DNA of 64,000 nucleotides from Megaleporinus macrocephalus. Its lineage: Eukaryota; Chordata; Actinopteri; Characiformes; Anostomidae. Made by a program: the position numbers and the translations under genes. The stretch covers positions 12,780,253 to 12,844,252 of the forward strand of contig CM038726.1 of the NCBI GenBank assembly GCA_021613375.1. The letters are read 5' to 3'. Positions 47,171 to 58,409 of this stretch are shown in pieces. How positions within the stretch are numbered: the stretch's first letter is position 1; every line of letters starts with the position of its first letter. The notes beneath the pieces were generated by a model. It was not told the origin of the DNA and made no database searches. It saw only the letters and a list, made by a program, of their open reading frames with translations.

Positions 47171-47639
47171 ATTACGCAACTATGTCAGTAAATGCAGGAG
47201 AAAGTAGGAGATGGGCCTCTCATTTACTCTTTTATTTTCAGTCTAAATAGCCATTAAGTAAAACCATAAAAAATGTAGAAATGTATGGCTAATGTTCCAG
47301 TGTTTAGTGTGTCCATCCTATTCTTCCTACACCTACAAAGTTCAGTCTTAGAAGTTAGCAACATATTTTTATAAACAAAGTTTTCCCAAACACATTGATG
47401 TCGAGGTCCGGACTTTGAGCCAGTCGATTGATCTGAGAGCACCAGCACATTTCTTGGTTTAATAAGTAAGGCTCGCTCTTCTCAGCAGTGTGCTTTGCAT
47501 TACTATTTTCATATAGGATTATTTTCCCCAGTGATTTCTAGAGGGTATTGCATGACATATTAAAATTTGTTTATGATGTTGTTATACATCTTCGAAGTAG
47601 CACTAATGGATGTAGACATGATTCAAAGAGTCTTTCATC
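47171..47639. other. Unique sequence, nothing recognised
   Basis: No gene or repeat family. Confidence 0.4.
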
Positions 47640-47935
47640 GCTTTATAAAACCTTATGTCTCTGATGTCTGAACTTCTTGTGTTTATTTCTTTTTTGTTAG
47701 GGAGAGCTTTCTGACAGCTACACATTCTTTCAAACCTATAGCATTGGGTTGCCTTTATACAGTGGAAGGATGGACTGAAACATCTGTGATTAACTTCAGA
47801 TCTAAAGCAAGTGGTGCTTGGTGATGACAGTATTATTTATCTGATGGTGACAGTTTCTGTGGTCTACCAGATCTTGTATAGTTGTTTTAGATGCATATGA
47901 GAGAAAAATTTGCAAGGCAGCTAAGATGTTTTTGG
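47640..47935 (-). mobile_element. Tc1-like transposase remnant (DNA-binding region)
   Basis: On the minus strand, around 47833-47885, the translation reads RSGRPQKLSPSD, the GRP(R/Q)KLS linker that follows the first helix-turn-helix of Tc1-like transposases. Further along (47745-47800) comes VSVHPSTVY, matching the VS-x-STV-Y helix of the second helix-turn-helix. Frames are interrupted by stops and shifts, no catalytic domain follows, and no termini are visible. Confidence 0.68.
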
Positions 47936-48329
47936 GTAGTTGCTTGTGTAGTGTCTCTTTGAAGTGAATAGAATGGAAGACTTAAAGAAGCTGTATGGTA
48001 CACAAATGGTAATAGATCTGATAGTAGACTTTGTTTTGGTGGCTTTTGTATATACTATGTAATATGTATGTTTTATGTTTGTGTTCTTACAATAAAAAAA
48101 TTAAAGACTGGAAAGAGAATAAATAAAAGAGTAAAAATTAGTAAAAAAGTTAGAGTTAAGATTTCTAAGAAAATTATGTTTTGGGCGTCCCTTCAATGTA
48201 TATAAGAGCTTACAGCTTTTGGTTTGGTTTAATGTTGTTGTTGTAGCAAAATTTTCTGTAGCAAAAGGCAAAGTTTATTCATCAGTGCATCCTATTTCCA
48301 ATAGACTGCCCATATGCATCAAGCAATTC
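47936..48329. other. AT-rich sequence, nothing recognised
   Basis: A-rich stretch near 48090-48150; nothing else. Confidence 0.4.
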
Positions 48330-49000
48330 ACTTGAAAATTTGATTGTAAAGGTTAACCCTGCAAGTTGAGCCCGTTACACCTATCTGAGCTCGGTCGCAG
48401 GGTTTGGCATGCGTCGCCCAGGTGGGCATTAAAACAATGGAGGCCCCCACATTTTTGAAATGATATCCATTACTGTTTGTGACAGGCCTCCTCGACCGCA
48501 CACTTTGATGCTCTCGCAGACTGACAAGCTGAGCCAAGTGACACTGATGGCTTTGGGCACAAATCAGAGTCGGTTTACTGCATCCCGGTGGCCAGGGCCG
48601 CTCTCCCTGCTCTAGCACTCCCTCTACTTAGTCAGGATGAGGCGTGAAGGGGAGGCGGCCCACTGAAAGCAAGCATTAGGGCCCCAACTTCTCAGCACTC
48701 TCTCTCACTCTCATTCTATCTCTATCTCTCCCGCTCTCCCTGCTCTGTACTTGACACTTTTCTCATATCACCCTACTTCTCGCCACAGCAGCAGCAGCAG
48801 AGCAAAACGGGAGGGCAGTGATTGGTAGATAGATAAAAAGAGAAAACAAGAAAATAGACAGAGCCTGCACTTCCTGAACAAATAAAAGACCCTAAAACAT
48901 CCTAATGTGGTGTCCCTTTCTGACACCTGCCTCACTGGGCGCTAGCTGTCCCAGCTCTCGGTCTCGGGACTGGCTGATGCATATTACTCTTTTAGTATTT
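48330..49000. promoter_or_regulatory. Candidate regulatory island 20
   Basis: CpG-bearing complex sequence at 48345-48680 (GGTCGCAGGG, GCATGCGTCGCCCAGG, CCTCGACCGC), then a CT-rich tract (48693-48745) and a CAGCAGCAGCAGCAG run (48787). A 96-codon minus-strand frame lies in the richest part but has no recognisable domain. Confidence 0.35.
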
Positions 49001-49946
49001 AAGGTGTATTTTTTAAAGTTTAGCTAGATGTCATACGAAAGACTCCATATTCAAATTAAGAACGACAGCAGTTACTCTGAAATGGAAAGTAATGTAGGTA
49101 GTTCATGCCATTGGTTCATCTATAGGTTGTGTGATCATGTCAGGACATCACCTCTGTGGAGAAAACCTCTGTGTAAAGTAATTAAAGACCAAAAAGATAT
49201 ATAAAAGAAGTATATCACCACTGTCTAAAGAAAAACATGTATGTCCGTTCTTTGTTGATTTTGAGTTTTCTGCATCATTTGAACACAGCAGTGCTTGTTT
49301 ACATTGTGTAAAAAATTTCATGATGAATGGATCAATAGAAGTGCTCCAAAATTGCTTGGAAAAAAAATCTGGTTCCATTGACTTCCATTAAAAGTAAAGT
49401 ATTTTTTGGTCTCTGCTGTAAAGTTGCGATTTTGGAGATACTTGTTTTTCATTGGACAGCAACAATATGCAAAACCCAATACACATGACCAGAAAAAACA
49501 AGGTTAGTATAAAAATCCAAAGAAAAATCGTTTCACCATTTGAAGTGTACCGTCACTGTCAGAAAAAAACTCTCTCTCTATCTCTATTTTCCATTTTTGC
49601 CTTTTCTTCTTGAAATGAATAACTTTACATCAGTGAACATGTCATGCAGAATGTGAACATTTTATGAAGAAACAATAAAAATGGTCCAGGATTGGGAATA
49701 ATGAGGGGAATGATCAGAGGGGAATGATCAGAGCCCAAAGAGAGGGTCTAAAAATCTCATATTTACATATACATATTTTAGTTCATTTGTATTCATTATT
49801 GTGTTCATTTTTATTTAAACTGTAACAAGTATTGTTGCAGAACTATTATTTAATTGTTTATTTATATTTTTTGTCTGTAAACTGAAGGTCTAAAGGAAGG
49901 TATTGACAGAGGAATTAACCACTCACGTGTTTAAAAAGGTTTCTTC
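49001..49946. other. AT-rich sequence, nothing recognised
   Basis: A duplicated GGGGAATGATCAGA word lies near 49705-49732. No gene. Confidence 0.4.
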
Positions 49947-49985
49947 ATGTAATGTAATGTAATGTAATGTAATGTTATGTTATGA
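49947..49985 (+). repeat. (ATGTA)n short tandem repeat
   Basis: About seven ATGTA units, the last ones mutated to ATGTT. Confidence 0.93.
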
Positions 49986-51169
49986 ATGTAAGCTTGCAGT
50001 TTAAAGTACATTCACATTTAAAGATTATTTGCCAATTTTAGGGGTTTACCAATAAAATGTTCTTTATCAATGTTATATATAAAGATGTTGCATACATCTC
50101 ATTTGCCAAAAGAAACATCTATATAAGCTAATTAAATTAGTATAGAACCTTTATTTTATGCAACTATTGGTTCTACATACTTCCTAATCCCACTTCAAAC
50201 AAGGTATTTTAGGAAACTGAACGTGGTTTTTTCTATGGCATTGCTCAAAGAATCTGGCCTACTGTCAGATTAAGCACTAATATAATTAGGAAGTGACCGC
50301 GAAATTAACCACATTAATCACATTTTGATTTCCAAAAGTTGTTTTGGAAAATTGAAAAGTTTCTACAAACCTACCAGAAGTCCTGGTTATGCTACTGATT
50401 ACTTACTTTACAGAGTAACTGTAAAATCTAAAATACCCAATGATACATTAATATGTTATAAATTCAAATGTGTTTTATCAAGAACAGCCAAAACATGTAC
50501 ATTCTTGTTTTTCCTGAAAAATTATGTCTGGGATGCTGAAATAATGATAGAAAAGCAACTCAAAAAGAATGCATAGATTTGGGACTGAAAAACAGAAAAG
50601 AAAAAGAAGAGGGGGTGAAAAGTTGAAAGATCAATGAAGAAGGTTAATGTTGTGCCCCTTGTTTTAGCTTGATGTTGGACAAGAAGAGGTGGATCTGGTA
50701 TCAGTCTAACAAAGCACATTCAACTTAAACAGGTTTTAATAAACACAGATGTGATAAACTTGTGATTAACATCAGTTAAAATGTTTCTTTGTTAATCCAG
50801 GTTTTGATTCACAGGTGATAATCCTTATCGGTGCGTGTAAAATTTACATGCTATGCTTCTAATTCTACAGTTTAGGGGCACACAAAAAGCCTAGAGCCGG
50901 TCCTACATCTAACATATTTTTTCTTTGATAAGTTAAATGCCGGTTTTTTAAAGTGCTTATTAGGAAGATTCCCCTGAATCCCCTGATTCAACTGTTTCCA
51001 TTCAAATCATACAAATATTTAAAATCATATCACTTTCAGAGACACAATATTTCATGTCCATTTTATAGGTGTAATATTTAACATCCTACCTGTAAATATA
51101 TCTCTGTTTTTGCTAATGACTTAGTTTGAGCTAAAATATATAATACAATATGAAATAAAAAGAAATAAA
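49986..51169. other. AT-rich sequence; possible MITE scrap at 50140-50262
   Basis: TATAGAACCTTTATTTTATG (50141) and TTTTTTCTATGGCATTGCTC (50228) resemble internal words of the AAAGAACC-type MITE. Otherwise featureless. Confidence 0.35.
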
Positions 51170-51325
51170 TACCGTGGATATAAAAAGTCTACACACCCCT
51201 GTTTAAACAGCAGGTCACATTAAAGGTAGAAAAAGTTGTGAAATTATTTGTCTTGCTGTAATTTTTTTACATCACAAAAACCTGGCGTTTGAACAGGGGT
51301 GTGCAGACTTTTTATATCCACTGTA
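51170..51325. mobile_element. Compact Tc1-derived MITE flanked by TA
   Basis: Termini CCGTGGATATAAAAAGTCTA + CACACCCCTGTT (from 51172) and AACAGGGGTGTGCAGACTTT + TTATATCCACTG (to 51323) are inverted repeats, with TA on each side as expected for Tc1/mariner insertion. Inner words TTACATCACAAAAACCTGGC and CATTAAAGGTAGAAAAAGTT match the subterminal regions of a known fish Tc1-like element. The whole transposase is deleted, leaving 152 bp. Confidence 0.9.
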
Positions 51326-51779
51326 TCGGGGCATTTAAGTGGGTTTAGACAAGGACTTTTATTCTGATGGGCGAGAACATGGGTAAGGTGGTGGAGTATT
51401 TTCTGATAGAGAGAAGCTAGTGGGTTTTGCACTTTAGCTTCTAGCTAGTCCGTGTTCTCAGCTTGGGTAGGTAACAGTTCAAGGAGTGGGACCCGGCAGA
51501 GACTGTGCTCTTCTTTTTTTGTTTTTGCTGTGTTCTATGGCAAGTTCTGAACATTTTCTTGACAAATTAACCTACATTACAGTATTGTATAAAAAAAAAA
51601 ACAGGCTTACTGTCCTCTGCTTTACCTTTTAGCTCATCTAAAGCTGCTTTTCTCACCTCTCTGGTAGGACACTCTTCTGAAAACGTAGAAGGGTTTCTTG
51701 ATGTTTCTCTTCTTTGCCTCTTGGTGAGCAGTGAGGTTAGCTAGGTGAGATTGTTGTCTGCATTACTATATGACCAGCA
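51326..51779. other. Unique sequence, nothing recognised
   Basis: A 12-A run near 51590; no gene. Confidence 0.4.
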
Positions 51780-52032
51780 GCTGTTCTACATTAACTTCAG
51801 CATTTAAGAGCATTTAACTATAAAAATATTTTTATCTACTTCAACTTATATTGTTATACTTTGTATATTTTGTATATATATATTTTATTTCTTTTATTTG
51901 TTATCTTATCTATTGGTGAATGGAGGAGCAGCAAAGTAAGAATTTCATTGTACAGTGTAACTGTCTGTTCTGCTGTACATATGACAATAAAACTCTTGAA
52001 TCTTGAATCTCTTGAATCTTGAATCTTGAATC
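51780..52032 (+). mobile_element. Non-LTR retrotransposon 3' tail
   Basis: TAAGAATTTCATTGTACAGT, then GTACATATGACAATAAAACT, then a tandem (CTTGAAT)n tail at 51994-52032, is the typical 3' end of 5'-truncated fish LINEs. No reverse transcriptase remains upstream, so it is a severely truncated insertion. Confidence 0.75.
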
Positions 52033-52136
52033 ATTTATTTTTAAAGCCGTGTTAGAACACTCAGCAAAGCCTTATTTTGTTGCAAAGCATTGTTTTACTG
52101 TGATGCAGGATTTTTTTTATTTTTACCTGAAGGTCT

Positions 52137-52461
52137 AACGTGTGTTGCTCTGGAGGTGCATGCTGCCAACCTCTAGTTCAGACTAACAAAAACAACAATT
52201 CACATCAATTGAAATGTTAAAATCATCTTCAAATTTACAGTAGAGCTTCAATAAAGCTTAGAGCTTCATTAGAGCTTTAACACAGCTTCAATAGAGCTTC
52301 AATAGAGCTTCAATCATCTTCAATTTTACAACAGAGCTGCAAGGGGCAGTAACAAAGACATGTGTGGCTCTGGAGATGCATGCTGCCGACCTATAGTTCA
52401 GACTAAGAAAAACAACAATTCATTTAATCATTGATTGAAATGTTAAAAATCATCTTCAGTG
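52137..52461 (+). repeat. Direct repeat pair of about 100 bp around a GCTTCAAT array
   Basis: 52137-52240 and 52362-52461 share GTGTTGCTCTGG/GTGTGGCTCTGG, GCATGCTGCC, AGTTCAGACTAA, AAAAACAACAATTCA and TTGAAATGTTAAAA in the same order, about 85% identical by eye. Between them (52244-52325) is an imperfect array of AGAGCTTCAATAGAGCTTCA units. The whole looks like a local duplication with a minisatellite core. Confidence 0.82.
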
Positions 52462-52689
52462 TTGGCATATGTTGTTCTATCATCATTGATCACATTGATC
52501 ACAAGAATGTATCCAGCCTCAAGCAAAGTATTCGAAATACAACACCAAGTTTGGTGATCCTTTTTGACATAAGCCTTTTCCATCAAGTCTTTTTATTCAA
52601 TATGCAAAAATACACATAAACATGTGGATAGGGACCCAGCTATTATTGGGGTATCAATATAGGAAAGGTTTATATTGTCCCATCCCTAC
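52462..52689. other. AT-rich spacer
   Basis: CATTGATCACATTGATCACA short tandem near 52485; nothing else. Confidence 0.4.
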
Positions 52690-53325
52690 ACATGTTCCTA
52701 ATGTTAATGTTGAGTGGTCTACCAGTCACTCCACAGATCACTAGTGCTGCCTCTTTTTTCCTCCCATGCCTTGATAGATGGCACTGCCTACACAACGCTG
52801 TACTCCCTTCTCTGTCTGACTGCTGCGCTTCATACGAGCTAAACTGTTGTGGCAAGCAGGCGCGCGCAGGCCCATGCATCACTTCTCCACGTGTCACACA
52901 CACTCTGCAGCAGCACCAGTGTGCATGGAGGTAGAGGAGCTCAACCCGAAAGGCCTCTGGCCACCATGCCAGCGCGATCACTTCAGCTGAACCGGGCGTG
53001 CGGCCCCGCCGCTTCCTCTCAGACCTATTTGCGCTGTTATTTCCCCAAGCCCACGTTTATTTCTGTCAGCTTCCATATTCTTGTACTCAAAGCTTGTTTG
53101 GGCTTAAGCGCGAGACATCTCCAGCGCAGATGCAGTTTGCAGACACGGAGTGAGCCGCCGAGCGAGGAGAGCAGGCACCAGTTTCTGCAGGCTAACCGGT
53201 GGGCCTGCTCCAGGACACGTCAGCTAACAACCTGCCCCCGCCGCAGCATCCGCATCACCATCCTCAGGCCTCAGTGGAGACTGAGGATACAGATACACAG
53301 CCGGCAAGCCTTTTCTATTCACCAT
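52690..53325. promoter_or_regulatory. CpG-rich island: candidate promoter or untranslated first exon
   Basis: By hand count about 27 CpG dinucleotides lie between 52860 and 53310, far above the surrounding AT-rich DNA, with CGCGCGCAGG (52861), GCGGCCCCGCCGC (52999) and CCCCCGCCGCAGCATCCGC (53235). A 161-codon plus-strand frame (52849-53334) covers it, but its translation has no recognisable domain, runs straight into a transposon, and has Arg/Ser-rich composition expected from translated GC-rich DNA. No clear TATA box or splice signal can be assigned. It could be a start site for a non-coding or unrecognised transcript. Confidence 0.35.
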
Positions 53326-53790
53326 CACTCTTAAAAATAGAAGTGCTGTAGAATAACCACTATCAGATACCTATAGGACCACATTAGAGAAAAGAGATTC
53401 AGGAGTCTGAAGGTGCCACAAAGGGCGTGATGTCATCAAAGAAGTCTTTTTAGCAGATTCATGAATGTAAAGAACATTATAAGGTTTAACAAACCTACAC
53501 TTATAAAATGTCTTCTTTAAACTTTATAAAGGTTCTTCACACTAACACATCTCATTTATTAAAGACATTTACTGAAAGGTTTCTAAGTCATCACAAATGG
53601 CTTAAAGTATAGAACCCTTTCTGTCAGTCTTAAAAATTCCTATGGACCTTTAAAGAACCTCCACATAATCATATGGTCCTAGAGGGGCTTTAAAGCTGGT
53701 GTAGGATCTTTACAATATGAAATCACTGAAAGGTCCTTCACACTCATAAACATCATTCTTTTGGGAATTGAAGGGGAGATTCTTTTGTGG
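53326..53790. mobile_element. AAAGAACC-type MITE, long eroded copy
   Basis: Begins with CACTCTTAAAAATAGAAGTG (53327), the family terminus, and contains repeated family words: AAAGGTTCTTCACACTAACA (53528), TATAGAACCCTTTCTGTCAG (53608), ACCTTTAAAGAACCTCCACA (53646) and GAAAGGTCCTTCACACTCAT (53727). The right terminus is not clear, so the end is approximate. Confidence 0.6.
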
Positions 53791-54225
53791 AATACTGACT
53801 CAGCAAACACTACTGGCGCTTTCGATGGCCGAAGTGACCAAATGTTTTTTAAGCATTATAGAAAAAGACTCTTACAGATGAACACACAAAGGACTTAATT
53901 GAGAGACACGATAATTGTGGTACACTAAAGCAAAAACTACTTAAAAAGTATTTTAAGTTCTGTAATTTTTAGTCTTATCCAATAACACCTATCTGTGTTC
54001 TACCTCTCTGGCATTCTGACCACTGGCACTGGCACTATCATTATCATAAGCAAACATTGTTTTTACACATTCTGCTTCTTAGTAATATCATTTCCAAAAT
54101 GATAACTTTACTGCAGAGGGAAAAAAACACTCTTTACTTTCAATGTAAGTTAAGGGAAATGAATTTTTTTTTCAAAGCAATTTAGAAGCATTTTTATTGG
54201 TATAGAAAATTTAATATATATATAT
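53791..54225. other. AT-rich sequence, nothing recognised
   Basis: Short GGCACT tandem near 54026; nothing else. Confidence 0.4.
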
Positions 54226-54290
54226 TGGCTTGAGGCCAGGGCTCTGTGCAGCCAAGTAGTCAAGTTCTTGTTCTGGGGAATGTTTTCGTG
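54226..54290 (-). mobile_element. Scrap of a second Tc1-like family
   Basis: GGCCAGGGCTCTGTGCAGCC followed by AGTCAAGTTCTTG (54234-54269) matches from memory the reverse strand of a Tc1-like transposase (GGCCAGTCAAGTTCTT region). It abuts the plus-strand Tc1-like fragment that follows, so it comes from a different insertion. Confidence 0.5.
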
Positions 54291-54299
54291 TCACAATTA

Positions 54300-54650
54300 T
54301 CCATGTGGAAGGCACTCTCAATCAATTTGGGTATTAATCTATCCTTGCAGATTACGTACACCCATACCTGCTTATTAACTTCCCTGGGGTGGATGAGATC
54401 TTCCAGCAAGACAATGTGACACGTCACACTGCTAGAAATGTCCAACATTGCTTGGAAGAGCATGACCAAGACTTCCAAGTACTACCCTTCTCAGACTTGA
54501 ACCCAGTTGAGCATCTGCGGGACCACCTTGATCGTTGTTTTTACTCTATAGATCCTCAATTCTGGGATGCACTGCAGTCACCTTACCACTCACAGCTCCG
54601 TCTAGCTGCTGCACATGGCCGTTGCTCTGGATATTAGCTGGCGGTCATAA
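54300..54650 (+). mobile_element. Tc1-like transposase C-terminal fragment
   Basis: The frame at 54389-54637 reads FQQDN...HTARNVQHCLEEHD and then SDLNPVEHLRDHLDR, carrying the second catalytic Asp (QQDN) and the catalytic Glu (VEHL). Upstream, GTLNQ and LADYVHP fit the segment before QQDN, with a stop between. The canonical EHLWD is EHLRD here. W and SP residues before DLNP are missing or changed. The N-terminal DNA-binding domain and both termini are absent, so it is inactive. Confidence 0.9.
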
Positions 54651-55439
54651 TAAAGAGATAAAACAATAATATATAATATTTTATAAAAAAAAACTATCCC
54701 AGAATGTATGTATGTATGTATGTGTCTAAAGTATTATTATAAAATATGTAGTGGAGTTCCCTTACTTGGGATATTTTTTTACACTACTTTACACTACAAC
54801 ACTATTTTATAGGAATGCTGCAGTTATGTTGTCCATTTTATCTCAACATAGCTTTCTTTGGTTCTCCCCCCCACCCCCACCCCCTTTTCAGCCCTCATTA
54901 CCAACTAGCAGCATAACACAGTCATAACCAGAGCCATATACAGAAAGGCAACAGTGTCCTATCTAATCTCACGATAGATTTAAAGTAAAAAATAGTATTA
55001 AAATTTAATATATATATGAAAAGTTAATTTCCATTCAGCTATGAATGGCCACCAGGGGCTTGCAGAAAGAGGACAAAGAACCCTATAACTTTTTTATTGG
55101 TGGTCTACTTATGGTGTTATTGTATTTATGTTCTTTTCTCATGTGTCCTTTTACTCTGTATGCCATTTGTGAAAAAGCAACTCCCCACCAATCCTGCATG
55201 TGAAGACATATTGGTGCATGTATTTTATAGGCAGCTCTGGTGGCTGACAATTTAGTTACTTAGGTGATACTTCTACAGCTACAGTCTGTCAAAACAGTGC
55301 ATTTATCTGCAAGTTCCGTTTGCTGACAGCTTAATGGAAGAATTAATAACATCTACGGTTGAAATAGTCTCTCACAAGAGTAATGTTCCTTTGACCACTC
55401 TTTCAGTTTAATTTCCAAATAGAGTGTGATTACTTCCTC
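54651..55439. other. AT-rich sequence, nothing recognised
   Basis: (ATGT)n short run at 54706-54722 and a C-rich CCCCCCACCCCCACCCCC run near 54867. Confidence 0.45.
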
Positions 55440-56010
55440 TCACTCTCTTGCAAAACTGTGTCTTAAACTGTGGAGCCAGCAGGTCTAGTACATCTACCCT
55501 AATGAGATGAGCCGACCAGGCCGTCCTGAAGCATTGATCCTCACATTTTCACTGGGACCCTCCTGTTCCTGCCCTAACAGAACAGATAAGTGAGCTATGG
55601 CCAATACATATTGACTTGTGCTACTCGATCCATTGTGGATTTACTGTTAAAGCAGCGATCGTCCCGCCAAAAAGATCTAAACAAGAGACCTCCCACCAGC
55701 AATGAAAACGAAGCAACAACTCTTTCTCAAGCAATTTGCCTGTCACATCCCTCATGCGCTTTATGTAGTATCCAATGCCAGGCAAATGGAAAGAGTGGAA
55801 TAGAGTGCCACGGTAAAAGGCTGAAAGCTGCAGTTTTCCAAAGGCTGGCCATTTATGGAAGGTCTGTGGACGGAGGGGGCTTGGAGTGGCCCCGTCTACC
55901 ACAGGCCGTTCTCCAGCCGCCCACAGTCGTGTTCCCTGGCAGATCATAAAAGATAATTGCACAGCCTGGGCTTTTTAAGACTTTTAGAATGAGTGCTGCA
56001 GGGGTGGTCA
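55440..56010. promoter_or_regulatory. Candidate regulatory island 21
   Basis: Complex block with GAACAGATAAGTGAGC (55580, GATA-like), TGGCCATTTATGGAAGG (55845) and AAAAGATAATTGCACAGC (55947). Frames of 113-119 codons on opposite strands cover the same bases, which argues for non-coding GC-balanced sequence rather than an exon. Texture-based candidate. Confidence 0.36.
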
Positions 56011-56400
56011 GGGAGCTAATGTGAGTGTATGTGTGTTTACCAATGTCCAGGCACCAGCCAAGCAAAACAACTCAGAAAGCTATCTGCTTGCCCAGTTAAC
56101 CAAAGGTTTAAAACAGGTCAAACGTGGCTCAGAAAGCACCAGAAACTGTAATGTAGCATCGCAGGCTCACTTCAAGAACTGTGGAAGCCTATGGCGCTCA
56201 CCAGATCCAGTCACAAGGACTTGACGAGGTGTTGGTGCAGGTAACAGCATCCAGCTCATAACAGCAGGCCACAGTCACGACACACACCTCAGGGCCACAC
56301 AAGCACAAGAAAGGAAGTCGACTTACTTATCACACTAGTTATCACACCAGGGGGCCCCAGCTCTGCTGTGAACATGAGCACGCAAGCCTATCTAAACAAA
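56011..56400. other. Unique moderately rich sequence
   Basis: No family or domain. CACA-rich words near 56278-56300. Confidence 0.35.
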
Positions 56401-57785
56401 TACATCACACTCAAAGTGAGGGAACTTTGAACCTCCAGAAAAAAGGGGCTATTTTGTTGTGTAACATCTGATAGATATGTCCACGCTGCACATCAGTTAT
56501 AAAAGACATATGGGTAATTCTACTGAACTGGTTCAGTCAGGTATAATATAAAACACTGGGTATAATATCAAATCATTTTTAGCTGTTTTTGCAACAGCAT
56601 ACTTTTGGGCATATGACTGTCACTTCATGTCTTTCATTACTTCAATCTTAGGCTCTCAGAAATTGTGAAGAAATGTGAGAAAATGTGACTCTCAACAAAT
56701 ATACAAGACTCGGCACAAGAATTCTCACCACTAGATAAACAGTACTTAAAACTTTAACTCTTGCAGGTTAATGATGTCATATGCAGCATCAAAGAATCTA
56801 CAAAAAATATTAAATATCTTGTAAACGCTGCAAGAGACCTACTTTGTCTAGAAGGATAAAATTGCTTCGTGGATCAGTCAGGAACACAACCTCTGATTGG
56901 TTGATTGACTCGATCCAGGACTGCACTTTTAACAGCCATGCTTACATCAACAATAACACAGAGAAATGGATACATAATCGGAGAAGACATTCAGCATTGG
57001 ATTTGTCATCACACCAGAGTCCTTAGTGGAACAGCAAAATGCTACCCTTCTGGATAATCTCTAGTTTGTAAAATTACTGAGGTGTATTCTTTCATGTTTG
57101 ATATCCATTAATGTCATATACTGCATTGTCTGTCTGATAGGGTTAAAGCGCATTAAAGATAAAATATTTCTGTCAATCATTCCACTGTGAGAACACAACT
57201 CAATGTAATGGGTCTGGAAGGATGTGTAGCCATAAGGAAGCTGTTGCTAAGAAAATAAAATAAAACAAAACAGAAGACTGGACATTTAAAGGCATGTGTT
57301 GAGGTTTGACATTTTTTATTTTGACTGAAATTAGCTTCTAGGAACTTTGGAGGTGTGTAAAAGTACCAAAAACCAAAGCAAGACTTCTGAAAAACGAACA
57401 GAAGAAGAATACAGGAAAAAGATGGACACACTAAATACTGTCAAAAGTTTTCAGCTTAATATTTAAAGCTGATAAAAACGATTAGCTTGCACTTCATGAT
57501 GGTTTTTTAAATACTTGGACTTTTGAATCTTTGAATGACCCAAAATCAACTTTATTGAGACAAATGACTGAACATTCTAAAGTCATTACCAAAACAATTA
57601 TGATGTTACCAAAACTGTACCAATTATTTAAGAAGAGATAACATTGAGCTAATTTTTAAATGTCAGTCAGTGCATGATTATCAAACACAGCTTTGAACGC
57701 ACATCAGAATATTTTTCATAAAAACACAAAAAAGTTTACTGAATTCCAGTAAATATGTGTTTTGGTAGTGACAATTCTTAATGTC
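56401..57785. other. AT-rich sequence, nothing recognised
   Basis: Short chance frames only. The word GGTATAATAT occurs twice (56540 and 56559). Confidence 0.45.
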
Positions 57786-58090
57786 ACACAGCAGTGCTCA
57801 AGTGGGTAACCGGGAGAGTCAGGAGGATTCCTGGTGGGCCAGTTATGCAGGAACGCTCAAACCAACTGTAAACGTTACATCCAAGTATATATTTGCAGCA
57901 ATTTAGGGGTAAACCAGCAGCCCCCAGCTCAAGTGGTTAATGCCCTGCTTGCTGACTGAAGCTGTGTCGAGTATAGTAAATAGAGATTAGATGAAGCTGA
58001 ATTTAACTTCTTATTGTCATTTTCTGTTCCTTATGTATTATGTAACAAATATTATCTGCACTATTTAAGGTGGAATGAAAATAAAACTCT
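57786..58090 (+). repeat. Dispersed direct repeat, copy 1 (about 300 bp)
   Basis: Shares with 59385-59668, in order: CAAGTGGGTAAC, GGGAG, TATGCAGGAACG, GTTACATCCAAG, ATTTGCAG, AATTTAG, GTAAACCAGCAGC, CTTGCTGA, AGATTAGAT, TGAATTTA, CTTATGTATTAT, TCTGCACTATTTAAGGTGGA. It is not a family I recognise. Copy 1 has an extra segment after GGAACG and in CCCCCAGCTCAAG. Confidence 0.87.
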
Positions 58091-58409
58091 GTGTTTTGGT
58101 AGTGACTCAAAACACAAGACAGCAATGTTTAAATTTAAAATGAAACTCTTGGTAAACCTACATATTTCATTTTCACCTCATTTGACAGAAGTCATGAGGA
58201 GATCTTGAGGAGAAAAAAAAAGGAAGCATTATTTTCACAAACTTAGGGCCAGAGACAGTCACCCACCAGTAGAAAGTACCCTATAAACGATGATGTACAT
58301 ATTCAACTTATTACCTTCTTTCCCACCACATTTGGTTTAAAAGGTTCATAACATAAATCCTTCTACATAACTAAGGTGCACAATGTTACTTTTTATTAAT
58401 ACATATTCA
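58091..58409. other. AT-rich spacer
   Basis: Short A run near 58210; nothing else. Confidence 0.4.

Noticed and set aside
52849..53334. 161-codon plus-strand frame as a gene
   Set aside because: No recognisable domain, composition expected from CpG-rich DNA, and it runs to the edge of a MITE. Kept only as a CpG island.
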